This document shows, piece by piece, positions 41,349 through 50,631 of a stretch of 58,203 bases of DNA (within the stretch, counting starts at the first letter, position 1; each line of letters starts with the position of its first letter). Source of the DNA: Paenibacillus sp. OK003. Its GTDB lineage: Bacteria; Bacillota; Bacilli; Paenibacillales; Paenibacillaceae. Where the stretch lies: positions 1-58,203 of the forward strand of contig NZ_FOBD01000028.1 of the NCBI RefSeq assembly GCF_900109515.1. The letters are read 5' to 3'. The position numbers and the translations under genes are program-made. The notes below the pieces were generated by a model. That model worked only from the letters and a program-made list of their open reading frames with translations. It made no database searches and had not been told where the DNA came from.

Positions 41349-43688
41349 CTACAGGGGTATTCCTGCCTGTTCCACAAGCGCATGCTGCAGCACCTGATCC
41401 ATATGGGCTACAGGAACAAATTCCACATCTTCTTTGATGCTGTCCGGAATATCCCGCAGGTCCCGTTCGTTATCCTTGGGCAATAATATTTTTTTGTAAC
41501 CGGCGCGGTGAGCCGCCAGTGATTTTTCCTTAAGTCCGCCGATCGGCAACACACGGCCACGCAGCGTTATTTCGCCAGTCATGGCAATGTCTTTGGAGAC
41601 ATGTTTGTTTGTTAGAGCAGAGATCAACGCAGTCGCCATTGTAATTCCGGCGGATGGTCCATCCTTTGGAATGGCTCCTTCCGGAACGTGGATATGGATA
41701 TCGTTCTTCTCATGGAAGTCAGACGGAATGCCAAGCTGTGCAGCTTTGGATCGGGTGTAGCTGAATGCCGCTTGAGCCGATTCCTTCATGACATCGCCAA
41801 GTTTACCTGTCAGCGTCAGCTTGCCTGTTCCAGGTACAACGGTAACCTCGATCACGAGGGTATCTCCACCCACTTCAGTCCACGCTAGTCCCGTCACCGT
41901 ACCAATCTGGTCTTCCAGTTCGGCCATACCATAGCGGAATTTACCCGGACCAAGATAATCCTTTACTTCATCCGGTGTAATGTTAATCTGACCTTCCACA
42001 CCAGACACGACGTTTTTGGCCGCTTTCCGGCATAATGAAGCCATCTGCTGTTCCAAATTCCGCACGCCGGACTCTCGTGTATATTCACGAATGACACGCA
42101 GCAAGCTGTCATCCCCGATATTCAGCTGATCTTCTTCCAGGCCATGGTCCTGTTTCTGTTTCGGCAGCAAATAGTTTTTGGCGATTTGCAGCTTCTCTAG
42201 CTCGGTGTACCCCGGAATATTGAGCATCTCCATCCGGTCCAGAAGTGGACGTGGAATGTTATGCACTGTATTGGCGGTTGTAATAAACATAACGTTAGAT
42301 AAGTCAAACGGCAACTCTACAAAGTGATCACTAAACGTGTTGTTCTGTTCGGGATCAAGTACTTCAAGCAATGCTGCGGAAGGATCTCCGCGGAAGTCCG
42401 AAGCCATTTTATCAATCTCGTCCAGCAGGAAAACCGGATTAAGAGAACCCGCCGTCTTCATGCCCTGAATGATACGGCCTGGCATTGCACCCACATAGGT
42501 GCGACGATGACCGCGAATTTCTGCTTCATCTCGCACGCCACCCAGCGATATTCTGACGAATTCGCGTCCAAGCGATCTGGCGATGGAGCGGGCAAGTGAC
42601 GTTTTCCCGACTCCTGGAGGTCCAACCAGACAGAGGATCGGTCCTTTAAGCTTTTTTACCAGCTTCTGAACAGCCAGATATTCAAGCACACGTTCTTTCG
42701 GTTTTTCCAAACCGTAGTGATCTGCATTTAGCACATCTTCAGCCTTCTGAATGTCCAGATCGTCGGCTGTCATCTGCGTCCAAGGCAGTCCCAGCAGCCA
42801 ATCCACATAGTTGCGAATAACGCCGCCTTCGGCAGAACTTGATGGCATTTTCTCCAGTCGATCAATTTCTTTCTCAACCTTTTCCTTCACCTTGTCCGGC
42901 AAGCCAAGAGCCTCCATCTGATTTCGGAGCTCCTCAACCTCGCCGGCACGGCCTTCTTTCTCACCCAGCTCTTTCTGAATCGCCTTCATCTGCTCGCGCA
43001 GATAATATTCTTTCTGGGTTTTCTCCATCTGTTTCTTCACACGCTGGCTGATTTTGCGTTCAAGCTCCAGTACTTCCCGCTCATTGTTCAGGATGTCCAG
43101 CAGCTTCTCCAGCCGTTCACGAACGTCGATGGTCTCCAATATCTCCTGTTTGTCCTTGATCTTCAAGGACAGGTGACTGGTGATGACATCGGCCAAGCGA
43201 CCTGGTTCTTCAATATCGGACACAGCCGCAAGTGTCTCCGGTGTAACCTTTTTGGACAGATTAATATAATTTTCGAACTGGTTCAGAACTGTACGCATCA
43301 GCGCATCCGTTTCTGGATGACTGTTCTCCTCTTCAGGAAGCTCTTGTGCCAGCACTTCATAGTATTCCTCGTTGTCCGTATATTCAATAATTTCAGCCCG
43401 TTCCAAGCCTTCCACAAGTACACGAATCGTCCCGTTTGGAAGCTTCAGCATCTGTCTGACCTTGGCAACCGTTCCGATTCTGAAAATGTCCTCTTGTGTT
43501 GGTTCTTCAATATTTACCTCGGCTTGGGAACATAGGAGAATCAAATGTTCTTCTACCATCGCTTTTTCTAAAGCCTTGACCGATTTTTCCCGGCCCACAT
43601 CGAGATGCAGTACCATACTCGGGTAGACGAGAAGTCCTCTTAAAGGCAGTAAAGGAAAACGACGACCTTTCGCTTTGCTCGGTCCCAT
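41349..43688 (-). CDS. lonA: ATP-dependent protease Lon (LonA)
   Basis: A cytosolic AAA+ protease of 779 residues. It has an N-terminal substrate-binding domain (LLPLRGLLVYPSMVLHLDVGR), a coiled-coil middle (about 190-290), an AAA+ module with Walker A GPPGVGKTSLARS and Walker B FLLDEID, and the proteolytic domain with the Ser in PKDGPSAGITMATAL and the partner Lys in LKEKSLAAHRAGYKKILLP. ATG 43688 follows GGAGGT; ATG 43730 has no ribosome site and is rejected. It lies directly downstream of lonB. Confidence 0.97.
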   Translation of the reverse strand: MGPSKAKGRRFPLLPLRGLLVYPSMVLHLDVGREKSVKALEKAMVEEHLILLCSQAEVNIEEPTQEDIFRIGTVAKVRQMLKLPNGTIRVLVEGLERAEIIEYTDNEEYYEVLAQELPEEENSHPETDALMRTVLNQFENYINLSKKVTPETLAAVSDIEEPGRLADVITSHLSLKIKDKQEILETIDVRERLEKLLDILNNEREVLELERKISQRVKKQMEKTQKEYYLREQMKAIQKELGEKEGRAGEVEELRNQMEALGLPDKVKEKVEKEIDRLEKMPSSSAEGGVIRNYVDWLLGLPWTQMTADDLDIQKAEDVLNADHYGLEKPKERVLEYLAVQKLVKKLKGPILCLVGPPGVGKTSLARSIARSLGREFVRISLGGVRDEAEIRGHRRTYVGAMPGRIIQGMKTAGSLNPVFLLDEIDKMASDFRGDPSAALLEVLDPEQNNTFSDHFVELPFDLSNVMFITTANTVHNIPRPLLDRMEMLNIPGYTELEKLQIAKNYLLPKQKQDHGLEEDQLNIGDDSLLRVIREYTRESGVRNLEQQMASLCRKAAKNVVSGVEGQINITPDEVKDYLGPGKFRYGMAELEDQIGTVTGLAWTEVGGDTLVIEVTVVPGTGKLTLTGKLGDVMKESAQAAFSYTRSKAAQLGIPSDFHEKNDIHIHVPEGAIPKDGPSAGITMATALISALTNKHVSKDIAMTGEITLRGRVLPIGGLKEKSLAAHRAGYKKILLPKDNERDLRDIPDSIKEDVEFVPVAHMDQVLQHALVEQAGIPL

Positions 43689-43751
43689 CGCTTTCGCACC
43701 TCCAATGGCTCTCAGGTTGTAGTCATTCATTATTCTATCAAATGTTCACAT

Positions 43752-43787
43752 AAAAAACCAATGAAGGGAAGCGCTTAGCAGCTTCCC
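43752..43787 (-). terminator. Possible terminator at the end of lonB
   Basis: On the minus strand GGGAAGC, an 8-nt loop, GCTTCCC, then TTCATTGGTTTTTTATG. The stem overlaps the lonB stop codon and the T-tract is 8 nt away, so it may be weak and allow read-through to lonA. Confidence 0.45.
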
Positions 43788-45532
43788 GAATCTGTAACCT
43801 GTCCTGGACGGGGCAAGTCAGCACGTAAATAGGATGCGGATGCCGGTGGAAAAATCTCCGGTGCAGGTGTCGCTGTATCCTCCGCAAGGTTGATTGGTTT
43901 GGCTTGCTCCTCATTAGGTACCCAGTCAAATACTTCTCGGAATACGTCTTCAACGGTATCGACCGGGATAACTCGTAAGCCATCCAGATTTTCAAAAATG
44001 GACTGCCAGTTCTCTGCCGGAATAATGACCGTCTTTGCACCCGCCTGGAATGCAGCCTCCACTTTGGCGAGTACACCGCCGATCGGTTTTACCCGGCCAT
44101 GAATACTGATCTCGCCAGTCATCGCTGTCTCATGATCAATCGGACGCCCCTGGATGGCTGATGTAATGGCTGTGGCCATAGCAATTCCGGCAGACGGACC
44201 ATCAATTGGCGTTCCACCTGGGAAGTTGACGTGTAAATCATAGTCGTTAGGACGAATGCCCATGGCCTTTAATACGGTTATCACATTTTCAACCGAACCT
44301 TTAGCCATGCTTTTTCGCCGGAGTGTGCGCGAACCGCCTCCAATCTCTTCTTCATCCACAACTCCCGTGATGTTAATTCGTCCCTGGTCTCGAAGAGCCG
44401 GAACAGCGGATACTTCGATCTCCAGAATAGTGCCCATATTCGGTCCATATACGGCCAAGCCATTCACAAAACCGATCTGTGGCCGCAAAGGCACCTTGCG
44501 ATCTGGCCGGGGCTGAATCTGGCTGCTGCCAGCGACCCATTCCACATCCGACGCCTGCAGCGTTTCTCGTTTTTCGGTCAAGGCCAGCCCAGCAGCGAGC
44601 TGAATGATATTGACTGCTTCACGGCCGTTGGTTGCATAGCGCTTGACCACATCAACTGCCTCTGGACATGGACTGAATCCGATTTTCTGTACAGCGTCTT
44701 CCGCAATTTGCCCGATTTCTTCCGGCAGCAATGGACGGAAATAGACCTCCATGCACCGCGAGCGCAAGGCTGGAGGCAGTTCATGGGACGATCGAGTTGT
44801 CGCTCCGACCAGACGAAAATCGGCTGGCAGACCATTTTGAAAAATATCGTGGATATAAGCAGGAGTATGCGTGTCTTCCGAGTTATAGTACGCACTCTCC
44901 AAAAAGACCTTGCGATCCTCCAATACTTTCAGCAGTTTATTCATCTGAATAGAATGTAGTTCACCGATCTCATCAATAAAAAGCATTCCCCCATGCGCTT
45001 TTGTAACGGCACCGGGTTTCGGCTGAGGAATGCCTGCTACGCCCATCGCTCCTGCTCCCTGGTAGATCGGATCATGTACTGAACCAATCAAAGGGTCAGC
45101 AATACCCCGTTCATCAAAACGCGCCGTCGTGGCGTCGAGTTCCGTGAATTTGGCATCGGCCTTGAAGGGAGATGACGGATTCTTTTTGGCTTCTTCCAAA
45201 ACCACCCTTGCCGCAGCTGTTTTACCTACCCCTGGGGGTCCATATATAATGACATGCTGTGGATTAGCACTGCATAGCGCGGCTTTAAGCGCGCGGAGTC
45301 CGTCTTTCTGCCCTACAATATCATTAATGGTTGCCGGACGTGTCTTCTCTGCCAGAGGCTTGGTGAGTGAAATAGAGCGCAACTTCCGCAGCTTCTCCAG
45401 TTCCTTGCGGGATTCACGCTCCACCGCACCGCGATTTGTTTTCTGTCCACGAAGCAAATTCCAGAAATACAAACCGATCACCACACCAAAAAATAACTGA
45501 ATCATCATTATGACCATGCCTAAATCACCCAT
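43775..45532 (-). CDS. lonB: LonB, membrane-anchored ATP-dependent protease
   Basis: A sporulation-associated Lon paralogue (585 residues). It has an N-terminal membrane segment (about residues 5-24), an AAA+ domain with YGPPGVGKTAAARV and a FIDEIGEL Walker B, and the Lon-type protease domain with the Ser in DGPSAGIAMATA and Lys in VKPIGGVLAKVEAA. The N-terminal LonA domain is absent. In B. subtilis LonB is forespore-expressed under sigma-F. ATG 45532 follows AGGAGG; the frame to 45577 adds residues before the ribosome site. Confidence 0.94.
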   Translation of the reverse strand: MGDLGMVIMMIQLFFGVVIGLYFWNLLRGQKTNRGAVERESRKELEKLRKLRSISLTKPLAEKTRPATINDIVGQKDGLRALKAALCSANPQHVIIYGPPGVGKTAAARVVLEEAKKNPSSPFKADAKFTELDATTARFDERGIADPLIGSVHDPIYQGAGAMGVAGIPQPKPGAVTKAHGGMLFIDEIGELHSIQMNKLLKVLEDRKVFLESAYYNSEDTHTPAYIHDIFQNGLPADFRLVGATTRSSHELPPALRSRCMEVYFRPLLPEEIGQIAEDAVQKIGFSPCPEAVDVVKRYATNGREAVNIIQLAAGLALTEKRETLQASDVEWVAGSSQIQPRPDRKVPLRPQIGFVNGLAVYGPNMGTILEIEVSAVPALRDQGRINITGVVDEEEIGGGSRTLRRKSMAKGSVENVITVLKAMGIRPNDYDLHVNFPGGTPIDGPSAGIAMATAITSAIQGRPIDHETAMTGEISIHGRVKPIGGVLAKVEAAFQAGAKTVIIPAENWQSIFENLDGLRVIPVDTVEDVFREVFDWVPNEEQAKPINLAEDTATPAPEIFPPASASYLRADLPRPGQVTDSGSC

Positions 45533-45647
45533 GTCTCCACATCCTCCTGTTCTGTCCCTATTCTCATATGAGATCATGCTAATACTTGGTAGTATAGCCT
45601 TTTCACCGAGACGTAAACGGGTGATCAGGAAATTGTATGTTCGAGAA

Positions 45648-45679
45648 CAAAAAAACAGCCCGTCATTGCTGACGGACTG
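45648..45679 (-). terminator. Intrinsic terminator downstream of ispG
   Basis: On the minus strand ACAGTCCGTCA, loop, TGACGGGCTGT followed by TTTTTTG. It lies about 20 bp after the ispG stop and separates it from lonB. Confidence 0.88.
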
Positions 45680-45701
45680 TACAAAACGATATATAAATCA
45701 A

Positions 45702-46799
45702 TCAGTGCGAGCGGCCAGGAATAACTCCTGTTGCTTCATAGGACTCCACGATTTTGTCGATCTCTTTTTTCAATTCCTCAACCATGATTTCTTCCGGCAC
45801 TTTACGGATCATTTTACCATGACGGAACAACAAGCCTTCTCCGCGTGCACCGGCAATACCGATATCCGCTTCCTTCGCTTCACCCGGACCGTTAACGGCA
45901 CAACCCAACACCGATACTTTGATCGGCACCTTGAGCTTGGAGATATACTCTTCCACTTCATTCGCAATGGAGAACAGATCGATATCCAAACGACCACAGG
46001 TCGGGCAGGAAATCAGCGTAGCTGCATTGGAAATCAGACCAAAGGTTTTGAGCAGGTCACGAGCAACCTTGATCTCCTCAACGGGGTCCGCACTAAGCGA
46101 TATCCGCATCGTTGAACCAATGCCCATGGATAACAAGGCACCCATACCGGCAGAACTTTTAATTGTACCGGAGAACAACGTACCCGCCTCGGTAATACCC
46201 AGATGCAACGGATACTTGATGATCTCAGCCGCTTTGGAATAAGCCTCGATCGCCATCGGTACATCCGATGCTTTGAGAGACACGATAATATCATGAAAAT
46301 CCAATTCTTCCAGAATACCAATGTGATAAAGTGCACTTTCTACCATAGCATCAGCTGTTGGATAACCATATTTTTCAAGCAAATGGTTTTCCAGAGAACC
46401 CGCGTTTACCCCAATCCGAATCGGAATACCCTTCTCTTTACACGCTTTGACGACTTCCTCTACTTTGGAACGTTTGCCGATATTACCGGGATTAATCCGT
46501 ACTTTATCGATGCCGTTCTCAATCGCTAGAAGAGCCAGTTTATAATTAAAATGGATATCCGCTACGAGCGGAATATGAATCCGTTTTTTGATTTCCTTGA
46601 TGGCCGCAGCAGCTTCCTCATTGTTAACCGTTACACGCACCACTTGGCAGCCTGCTTCTTCCAAACGCAAAATCTCTGCCACGGTTGCCTCAACGTCTGC
46701 CGTTTTCGTTGTACACATGCTCTGGATGATGACCTCGTTGCTGCCACCAATCGTTAAGTTCCCCACTTTTACGGGTCGTGTATCTTGTCTTAAAAACAT
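45702..46799 (-). CDS. ispG: 4-hydroxy-3-methylbut-2-enyl-diphosphate synthase
   Basis: An iron-sulphur enzyme of the MEP isoprenoid pathway (365 residues). It has an N-terminal TIM-barrel (RINPGNIG) and a C-terminal [4Fe-4S] domain with the cysteines of SCPTCGRLDIDL and SVLGCAVNGPGEAKEADIG. ATG 46799 follows GGGGAGAG with 9-nt spacing; the 28 residues back to 46883 look unrelated. In B. subtilis ispG is elsewhere; here it sits between clpX and lonB. Confidence 0.96.
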   Translation of the reverse strand: MFLRQDTRPVKVGNLTIGGSNEVIIQSMCTTKTADVEATVAEILRLEEAGCQVVRVTVNNEEAAAAIKEIKKRIHIPLVADIHFNYKLALLAIENGIDKVRINPGNIGKRSKVEEVVKACKEKGIPIRIGVNAGSLENHLLEKYGYPTADAMVESALYHIGILEELDFHDIIVSLKASDVPMAIEAYSKAAEIIKYPLHLGITEAGTLFSGTIKSSAGMGALLSMGIGSTMRISLSADPVEEIKVARDLLKTFGLISNAATLISCPTCGRLDIDLFSIANEVEEYISKLKVPIKVSVLGCAVNGPGEAKEADIGIAGARGEGLLFRHGKMIRKVPEEIMVEELKKEIDKIVESYEATGVIPGRSH

Positions 46800-46828
46800 G
46801 AGTGATTTCTCTCCCCACAACGTCAAAG

Positions 46829-46874
46829 CTCCACCCTGACAGAGACATGAATTCGCCTTCTGCCAGGAGTGGAG
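46829..46874 (-). other. Long hairpin in the clpX-ispG gap (ispG leader)
   Basis: On the minus strand CTCCACtCCTGgCAGA and TCTcTGtCAGGgtGGAG pair over about 14 bp around a 13-nt loop. It is not followed by a T-tract; it ends about 10 bp before the GGGGAGAG ribosome site of ispG. It may shape ispG translation or be processed. Function unknown. Confidence 0.4.
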
Positions 46875-46922
46875 AACTGACAAGTCTATATTTCAGTGTT
46901 GAAACGGAATGTTCACCTGTAG

Positions 46923-48176
46923 TTAGGCACTTTCTTCCTGCTTGTCGTCCTTGGTTTGACTCAGTTCAGGCACGACTCTCTTCTCAACGACCTCTTCGGT
47001 AATGACACAGTTCGTAACATCATCACGGGAAGGCACTTCGTACATAATCTCAAGCATAATGCCCTCGATAATTGCGCGCAGTCCACGTGCACCCGTGTTA
47101 CGTTTAATGGCTTCCTTCGCAATCGCAAGCAATGCTCCTGGTTCGAACACCAGATTCACATTATCCAGCTCAAGCAGTTTTTGGTACTGCTTCGTAAGCG
47201 CATTTTTTGGCTCGGAAAGAATCCGTACCAATGTGTCTTCGTCCAGCGGCTCCAAAGTGGAGATAACTGGCAAACGACCTACAAACTCCGGAATCAGACC
47301 AAATTTCAGCAAGTCTTCCGGCAATACCATACCCAGATATTCACCTGGTTTAAGATCTTTTTGTTCCGTAACGGTGTTAAAGCCAATGACTTTTTTACCG
47401 ATCCGGCGTTTGATCATTTGCTCCAGGCCGTCGAAGGCACCGCCACAAATGAACAAGATGTTCGTGGTATCAATCTGGATGAATTCCTGATGTGGATGCT
47501 TACGACCACCTTGTGGTGGTACAGAAGCTACAGTTCCTTCCAGAATTTTCAGGAGCGCCTGTTGAACACCTTCGCCCGATACATCACGTGTAATGGATGG
47601 GTTCTCGGATTTACGCGCTACTTTATCAATTTCATCGATATAAATAATGCCGCGCTCTGCTTTTTCCACATCATAATCAGCAGCTTGAATCAGCTTGAGC
47701 AGAATGTTCTCTACATCTTCACCGACATAACCTGCTTCCGTCAATGACGTTGCATCAGCAATAGCAAAAGGAACATTAAGGATTTTGGCCATCGTTTGCG
47801 CCAGCAACGTTTTACCAGAACCCGTAGGTCCTAACAGCAAAATGTTACTTTTTTGCAATTCAACGTCCTCAATCTTGCTTTGAGTATTGATCCGTTTATA
47901 GTGATTGTAAACCGCTACAGACAAAGATTTCTTCGCCTGATCCTGTCCAATGACGTACTGGTCAAGAATGTCGCGGATTTCTTTCGGTTTTGGAATATCT
48001 TTGAGGTCCAGTTCTTCGTCATGACCGAGCTCTTCCTCTACGATTTCAGTGCACAGTTCGATACATTCATCACAAATGTAAACGCCCGGTCCAGCGACCA
48101 GCTTGCGCACCTGTTCCTGAGATTTACCGCAAAAAGAGCATTTCAATTGCCCTTTCTCATCGTTAAATTTAAACAT
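46923..48176 (-). CDS. clpX: ClpX, ATP-binding specificity subunit of the Clp protease
   Basis: An AAA+ unfoldase that feeds ClpP. Its 417 residues start with the zinc-binding domain (CSFCGKSQEQVRKLV ... CDECIELC). Walker A GPTGSGKTLLAQT and Walker B IIYIDEIDK follow, as does the GYVGEDVENILLKL pore-adjacent motif. The IGF loop needed for ClpP docking is in KKVIGFNT. It starts 12 bp after the clpP stop, so clpP-clpX is one operon, unlike B. subtilis where clpP is elsewhere. Confidence 0.98.
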   Translation of the reverse strand: MFKFNDEKGQLKCSFCGKSQEQVRKLVAGPGVYICDECIELCTEIVEEELGHDEELDLKDIPKPKEIRDILDQYVIGQDQAKKSLSVAVYNHYKRINTQSKIEDVELQKSNILLLGPTGSGKTLLAQTMAKILNVPFAIADATSLTEAGYVGEDVENILLKLIQAADYDVEKAERGIIYIDEIDKVARKSENPSITRDVSGEGVQQALLKILEGTVASVPPQGGRKHPHQEFIQIDTTNILFICGGAFDGLEQMIKRRIGKKVIGFNTVTEQKDLKPGEYLGMVLPEDLLKFGLIPEFVGRLPVISTLEPLDEDTLVRILSEPKNALTKQYQKLLELDNVNLVFEPGALLAIAKEAIKRNTGARGLRAIIEGIMLEIMYEVPSRDDVTNCVITEEVVEKRVVPELSQTKDDKQEESA

Positions 48177-48188
48177 GAAACCACCCCT

Positions 48189-48779
48189 TTAGGAATTGAT
48201 CGGTCTGCTGAGCACCTGGTCAATAATGCCGTACGCTTTGGCTTCTTCAGCACTCATGAAAAAGTCACGGTCTGTGTCCCGCTCGATTTTCTCAAGGGGC
48301 TGACCTGTACGATCGACGTATATTTGATTCAGTTTTTGACGTGTTTTAATAATCCATTCTGCGTGAATTTTGATATCCGCAGCCTGTCCTTGAACGCCGC
48401 CAAGCGGCTGATGAATCATCACTTCGCTGTTAGTCAGCGCGTATCGTTTGCCAGGAGCACCAGCTGTCAGCAATAACGAGCCCATGCTTGCTGCCATACC
48501 TACGCAAATGGTCGATACATCCGGCTTGATATATTGCATCGTATCGTATATACCCATCCCTGCGGTGACAGAACCACCAGGTGAATTAATGTACAAGCTG
48601 ATATCCTTCTCAGGATCGTCGGCTGCCAAAAACAAAAGCTGCGCTATGACAAGATTGGCTACATCGTCATCAATCGCACTGGTTAGAAAGATAATGCGAT
48701 CCTTCAGCAAACGCGAATATATATCGTAAGAACGCTCGCCTCGATTGGTTTGTTCTACAACCATTGGCACCAGACTCAT
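48189..48779 (-). CDS. clpP: ClpP, ATP-dependent Clp protease proteolytic subunit
   Basis: A 196-residue serine protease forming the tetradecameric Clp chamber. The catalytic triad is readable: Ser98 in GMAASMGSLLL, His123 in MIHQPLGG and Asp172 in DTDRDFFMS. AGAGG precedes the ATG. It is first in clpP-clpX, downstream of tig, the classic tig-clpP-clpX arrangement of many bacteria. Confidence 0.98.
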   Translation of the reverse strand: MSLVPMVVEQTNRGERSYDIYSRLLKDRIIFLTSAIDDDVANLVIAQLLFLAADDPEKDISLYINSPGGSVTAGMGIYDTMQYIKPDVSTICVGMAASMGSLLLTAGAPGKRYALTNSEVMIHQPLGGVQGQAADIKIHAEWIIKTRQKLNQIYVDRTGQPLEKIERDTDRDFFMSAEEAKAYGIIDQVLSRPINS

Positions 48780-48841
48780 GAGACCAACCTCTTTTCTACA
48801 TGTAATTAGACATAGGCTACCTGTAAAGCAAACCCAAATTC

Positions 48842-48870
48842 ATTCTAACACGTTCCTGTGACAATGTCAT
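48842..48870 (-). promoter_or_regulatory. clpP-clpX promoter
   Basis: On the minus strand ATGACA (48865-48870), a 17-bp spacer and TAGAAT (48842-48847), with the start near 48835. I looked for a CtsR heptad repeat (GGTCAAA-type) and a CIRCE element here and saw neither. Confidence 0.6.
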
Positions 48871-49086
48871 TTTTCACAAGTGGTGTCAAGACAGCGTGAG
48901 TTTACTTTTTTGCCTGATCATATTTAACCATGTTTTCTATGTATGTGCAAATCGGAGCAATCCTATGCCGTTTCACCTTTTTTTATTTGCAGGAGAACCA
49001 TAGCACATTGGATATGCATAACCAATACCGCAGCAAACCCCATCCATATTATTACTGAATCCTCTATAAAATGGATGCCATAATTT
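48871..49086. other. A/T-rich tig-clpP intergenic region, no gene seen
   Basis: Between the tig terminator and the clpP promoter there is no open frame with a ribosome site. I see no repeat, riboswitch hallmark or known heat-shock operator. A TTGACA on the minus strand near 48885-48890 has no matching -10 at normal spacing. Confidence 0.5.
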
Positions 49087-49120
49087 AAAAATAAGGCACG
49101 CAATGATTCACGTGCCTTAT
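49087..49120 (-). terminator. Intrinsic terminator downstream of tig
   Basis: On the minus strand ATAAGGCACG, a 10-nt loop, CGTGCCTTAT followed by TTTTA. A perfect 10-bp stem. Confidence 0.9.
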
Positions 49121-49155
49121 CGTTTATTCAGCTGTTCATTACATAACAGCTTGTC

Positions 49156-50496
49156 TTATTTTTCGTCAGCTTCTGCAGCAACTTCTTCAGCTGGAGCTTC
49201 AACAGCTTCAACGACTTTACTGTTCTCAACGAGAACATCGATCGTTTTACGCAGTTTCACTTCGTCACGAAGGCTGTCCAGGGAACCATTACCCTCGAGA
49301 ATGCCACGAATCTCTTCAGCAGGACGCTTGTAAGACTCAGCCATTTTTTCGAGTTCTTGGTTAACTTCTTCGTCAGACACTTCGATGTTTTCCGCTTTAC
49401 CAACTGCTTCAAGAACCAAGTTGTTACGAACACGTTTGGAAGCATCTTCCTGCATTTGTCCTCTCAGGTCAGCTTGTGTTTGACCGGAGAAGCTCAGGAA
49501 CATTTCCAGGTTCATACCTTGGTTGCGCAGACGGTTGTCGAAATCACGCATCATGTTTTGTACTTCGCTGTCAACCATTGCAGAAGGAATGTCCACTTCA
49601 GCATTTTCAGCCACTTTTTCTACAACAGCATTTTCTTGAGCTGCTTTGGCTTCGTCTGCTTTACGGGATTCCAATTGTTTTTTCAGATCAGCTTTGTACT
49701 CTTCAAGCGTATCGAATTCACTAACATCTTTTGCAAACTCGTCATCCAATTCAGGAAGCTGTTTACGTTTGATTTCATGTACTTTCACTTTGAATACCGC
49801 TTGTTTGCCAGCCAGTTCAGCTGCATGGTAGCTCTCTGGGAAAGTTACTTCAACGTCTTTGAAGTCGCCTGTGGAAAGACCCACAACCTGCTCTTCAAAT
49901 CCTGGGATGAATGTGTTGGAACCAAGTTCCAGGGAATAACGCTCAGCTTGTCCGCCTTCGAACGGTACACCATCAACGGAACCGTCAAAGTCGATTACAG
50001 CAACATCGCCGTTTTGTGCAGAACCTTCGTCGATCACAACGAGTTCTGCGTGACGTTGTTGAAGACGCTCGAGCTCTTCAGTCACTTCTACATCCGTTAC
50101 TTCATGTTTGGCTACAGCAACTTCAACGCCTTTGTAGTCACCCAGTGTAACTTCAGGTTTAACGGTTACTTTCGCTTTGAACTTGAATACTTGTCCTTTA
50201 GCGAATTGTTCGATATCTACATCAGGACGATCAACCGGGAAGATATCCGTTTGGTCGATTGCTTCTGTGTAAGCTTCAGGAAGCAAAATGTCGATTGCTT
50301 CTTGATACAGGCTTTCCACACCAAAACGAGCTTCGAAAATTGGACGTGGAACTTTACCTTTACGGAATCCAGGTACGTTTGCTTGTTTAACGACTTTATT
50401 AAAAGCTTTGTCGAGTGCTGCAGTTACACGATCTGCACCCACTTCAACCTCAAGAACCCCAAGGTTCTTCTCTATCTTTTCCCAAGTTGCTTTCAT
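49156..50496 (-). CDS. tig: Trigger factor
   Basis: A ribosome-bound chaperone and peptidyl-prolyl isomerase (446 residues). The N-terminal ribosome-docking signature is VPGFRKGKVPRPI, the FKBP-like PPIase domain is about 150-245 (GDVAVIDFDGSVDGVPFEGG), and the helical C-terminal chaperone part follows, ending in an acidic Ala/Glu-rich tail. GGAGGGG precedes the ATG. It is located upstream of clpP-clpX and followed by its own terminator. Confidence 0.98.
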   Translation of the reverse strand: MKATWEKIEKNLGVLEVEVGADRVTAALDKAFNKVVKQANVPGFRKGKVPRPIFEARFGVESLYQEAIDILLPEAYTEAIDQTDIFPVDRPDVDIEQFAKGQVFKFKAKVTVKPEVTLGDYKGVEVAVAKHEVTDVEVTEELERLQQRHAELVVIDEGSAQNGDVAVIDFDGSVDGVPFEGGQAERYSLELGSNTFIPGFEEQVVGLSTGDFKDVEVTFPESYHAAELAGKQAVFKVKVHEIKRKQLPELDDEFAKDVSEFDTLEEYKADLKKQLESRKADEAKAAQENAVVEKVAENAEVDIPSAMVDSEVQNMMRDFDNRLRNQGMNLEMFLSFSGQTQADLRGQMQEDASKRVRNNLVLEAVGKAENIEVSDEEVNQELEKMAESYKRPAEEIRGILEGNGSLDSLRDEVKLRKTIDVLVENSKVVEAVEAPAEEVAAEADEK

Positions 50497-50631
50497 TGTA
50501 TACTTTCCCCTCCAAAATTCGCATGTTCACGTAGGCAATCACGTACAAAATAACCATTTTAGTATAAACAAGATTAGATTCTTTTTCAAGGGGAATCCCT
50601 TGATACGGTTTGAGGAAAACGTTTCCGGCTC

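Noticed and set aside
48780..48950. CtsR or CIRCE heat-shock operator before clpP
   Set aside because: I looked for GGTCAAA-type heptads and TTAGCACTC-type repeats on both strands and found none.
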